Assembly: GCF_900100705.1 (NCBI RefSeq)
Contig: NZ_FNCH01000011.1
Coordinates: 1 to 64,000 of the forward strand
Reading direction: 5' to 3'
Origin: Pedobacter terrae
GTDB lineage: Bacteria; Bacteroidota; Bacteroidia; Sphingobacteriales; Sphingobacteriaceae
Length of the DNA: 64,000 bases
Shown: piece after piece, positions 63,127-64,000 of the stretch
Layout: each line of letters begins with the position of its first letter
Numbering within the stretch: the first letter of the stretch is position 1
The notes under the pieces: generated by a model
Databases searched by the model: none
The model's input: the letters and a program-made list of their open reading frames with translations, nothing else
What the model was told of the DNA's origin: nothing
Position numbers and translations under genes: made by a program

Positions 63127-63651
63127 ATGAGACACGGTAAAAAAGTAAACCACTTAGGTAGAACCGACAGCCACAGAAAAGCGATGTTAGCTAACATGGC
63201 TACATCACTAATTAAAGCAAAAAGAATTACTACAACTTTAGCTAAAGCTAAAGCTTTACGTACTTATGTTGAGCCATTAATCACTAAAGCGAAAAATGAC
63301 ACTACTCACTCACGTCGTACAGTTTTTTCTTACCTACAGGATAAAGAAGTAATCACTATTTTGTTCCGCGAAGTGGCTGAGAAAGTGGCTAACCGTCCAG
63401 GTGGTTATACTCGTATCATTAAATTAAACAACCGTCAGGGTGATAACGCTGAGATGGCTTTAATTGAATTGGTAGACTACAATACAGTTTACGGTAAAGA
63501 TGTAGAAGTTAAAGAAGAGAAGAAAACAACTCGTCGTGGTAGAAGTAAAGCTGCTGCTGCACCTAAAGATGCTGAAGCTAAAGCTGAAGTTGCTGAAGAA
63601 GTTGCTCCTGCTGAAGAAGCTCCTGCTACTGAAGAACCAAAAGGAGAATAA
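63127..63651 (+). CDS. rplQ: 50S ribosomal protein L17 with Ala/Glu-rich tail
   Basis: This 174-residue L17 starts [20 protein letters not shown] and contains [24 protein letters not shown] and [24 protein letters not shown], where the usual protein ends. A tail of about 45 residues rich in Ala, Glu, Lys and Pro ([20 protein letters not shown]) follows. It is the last gene of the cluster, with a terminator 23 bp after the stop. Confidence 0.97.
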   Translation: MRHGKKVNHLGRTDSHRKAMLANMATSLIKAKRITTTLAKAKALRTYVEPLITKAKNDTTHSRRTVFSYLQDKEVITILFREVAEKVANRPGGYTRIIKLNNRQGDNAEMALIELVDYNTVYGKDVEVKEEKKTTRRGRSKAAAAPKDAEAKAEVAEEVAPAEEAPATEEPKGE

Positions 63652-63674
63652 TTTTATTCAACTTAAGTATACGA

Positions 63675-63706
63675 AAGTCCTGTTCGAAAGAGCAGGACTT
63701 TTTTTG
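63675..63706 (+). terminator. terminator ending the alpha operon
   Basis: AAGTCCTGTTC and GAGCAGGACTT form an 11-bp stem with one wobble pair around GAAA, followed by a run of T. Confidence 0.9.
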
Positions 63707-63736
63707 TTACCTTGAAGGAAATTTTTACTAACACTT

Positions 63737-64000
63737 ATGAAAGTATTTGCCAGCCTATTACTTATTTTCTTTACTTGTTTATCTTCAGGTTATGCCCAGG
63801 ATCTTAATCGCTATAACTCACTCACAGTGGCTGGTCAAACCTTGTCAATCAGAGGACATAAAATAGAGATCAATGCAGATGGTTTTTTAAAGCAGGTAGG
63901 CGGCGAAGGCTATTTGTCTGATAGTATTGCGAAACTCCATCAAATACTTTATGAGCCCATTCATTTTCACTATTATACCGATGCTAAAAAACAGTTCAAA
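63737..64000 (+). CDS. exported protein, 5' part only
   Basis: The frame starts MKVFASLLLIFFTCLSSGYA, a signal peptide, and is open for 88 codons to the window edge. The mature start QDLNRYNSLTVAGQTLSI is followed by a repeated-looking ADGFLKQVGGEGYLSDS. This could be the N-terminus of a polysaccharide-active or surface protein, but I do not recognise the family from this part. No terminator or operon relation is visible in the window. Confidence 0.7.
   Translation, partial: MKVFASLLLIFFTCLSSGYAQDLNRYNSLTVAGQTLSIRGHKIEINADGFLKQVGGEGYLSDSIAKLHQILYEPIHFHYYTDAKKQFK

Overview
The window looks like the chromosome of a low-GC Bacteroidota, most likely family Sphingobacteriaceae and Pedobacter-like. 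Several independent signs point there. The ribosomal protein genes lack obvious Shine-Dalgarno sites. Promoters follow the Bacteroidota pattern TTG-N19/20-TAnnTTTG. There are small Cys-lipoproteins, a bacillithiol-type YtxJ protein, a LytS/LytT pair, and a large alpha-2-macroglobulin carrying a SusC/TonB-type segment. The genus assignment is an inference.

Region by region. Positions 1-1340 hold a possible gene 3' end and four direct copies of a hairpin-rich repeat. Positions 1343-5976 (minus strand) hold an endonuclease/exonuclease/phosphatase protein, two tandem rhomboid proteases and mutL; a perfect TTTAGGG heptamer array abuts the mutL stop codon. Positions 6568-10006 hold an amidohydrolase lipoprotein and an overlapping serine hydrolase with a GH3-C-like N-terminus. 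Positions 10079-18006 hold a propeller-like protein, an Fe(II)/2OG oxygenase, msrA, a lipoprotein, mqo, ytxJ, a 40-residue lipoprotein and ribH. Positions 18158-24553 encode a 2131-residue bacterial alpha-2-macroglobulin. A LytTR regulator and its histidine kinase follow (24782-27191), then an ArsC/Spx-like protein, a carboxypeptidase-regulatory-domain protein, an M1 peptidase, a RidA protein, a methyltransferase, a VF530-family protein, a basic secreted peptide, a rhodanese pseudogene and a higBA toxin-antitoxin pair.

From 34.9 kb the window is dominated by translation genes: rpsL-rpsG-fusA-rpsJ, then rplC through rplQ with secY, map, infA and rpoA. The cluster is interrupted. rpsJ ends at a strong terminator and rplC restarts from its own consensus promoter almost 10 kb later. 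The insert (38.7-48.3 kb) holds three small hydrophilic proteins, a dGTPase, a membrane coiled-coil protein, a fungal-TYR1-like prephenate dehydrogenase, orphan genes, a TauE/DUF1634 pair and at least three broken genes. It reads as an accessory island inside a normally continuous core operon.

The most unusual signal is not a gene. At least eight intergenic regions contain arrays of degenerate words repeating every 7 bp. Three of them, all in gaps of the ribosomal cluster, have two arms of roughly complementary heptads. A second theme is TAnnTTTG boxes ending only 3-5 nt before start codons, which suggests leaderless transcripts. A third is a set of dispersed hairpin repeats that share arms but differ in their cores.
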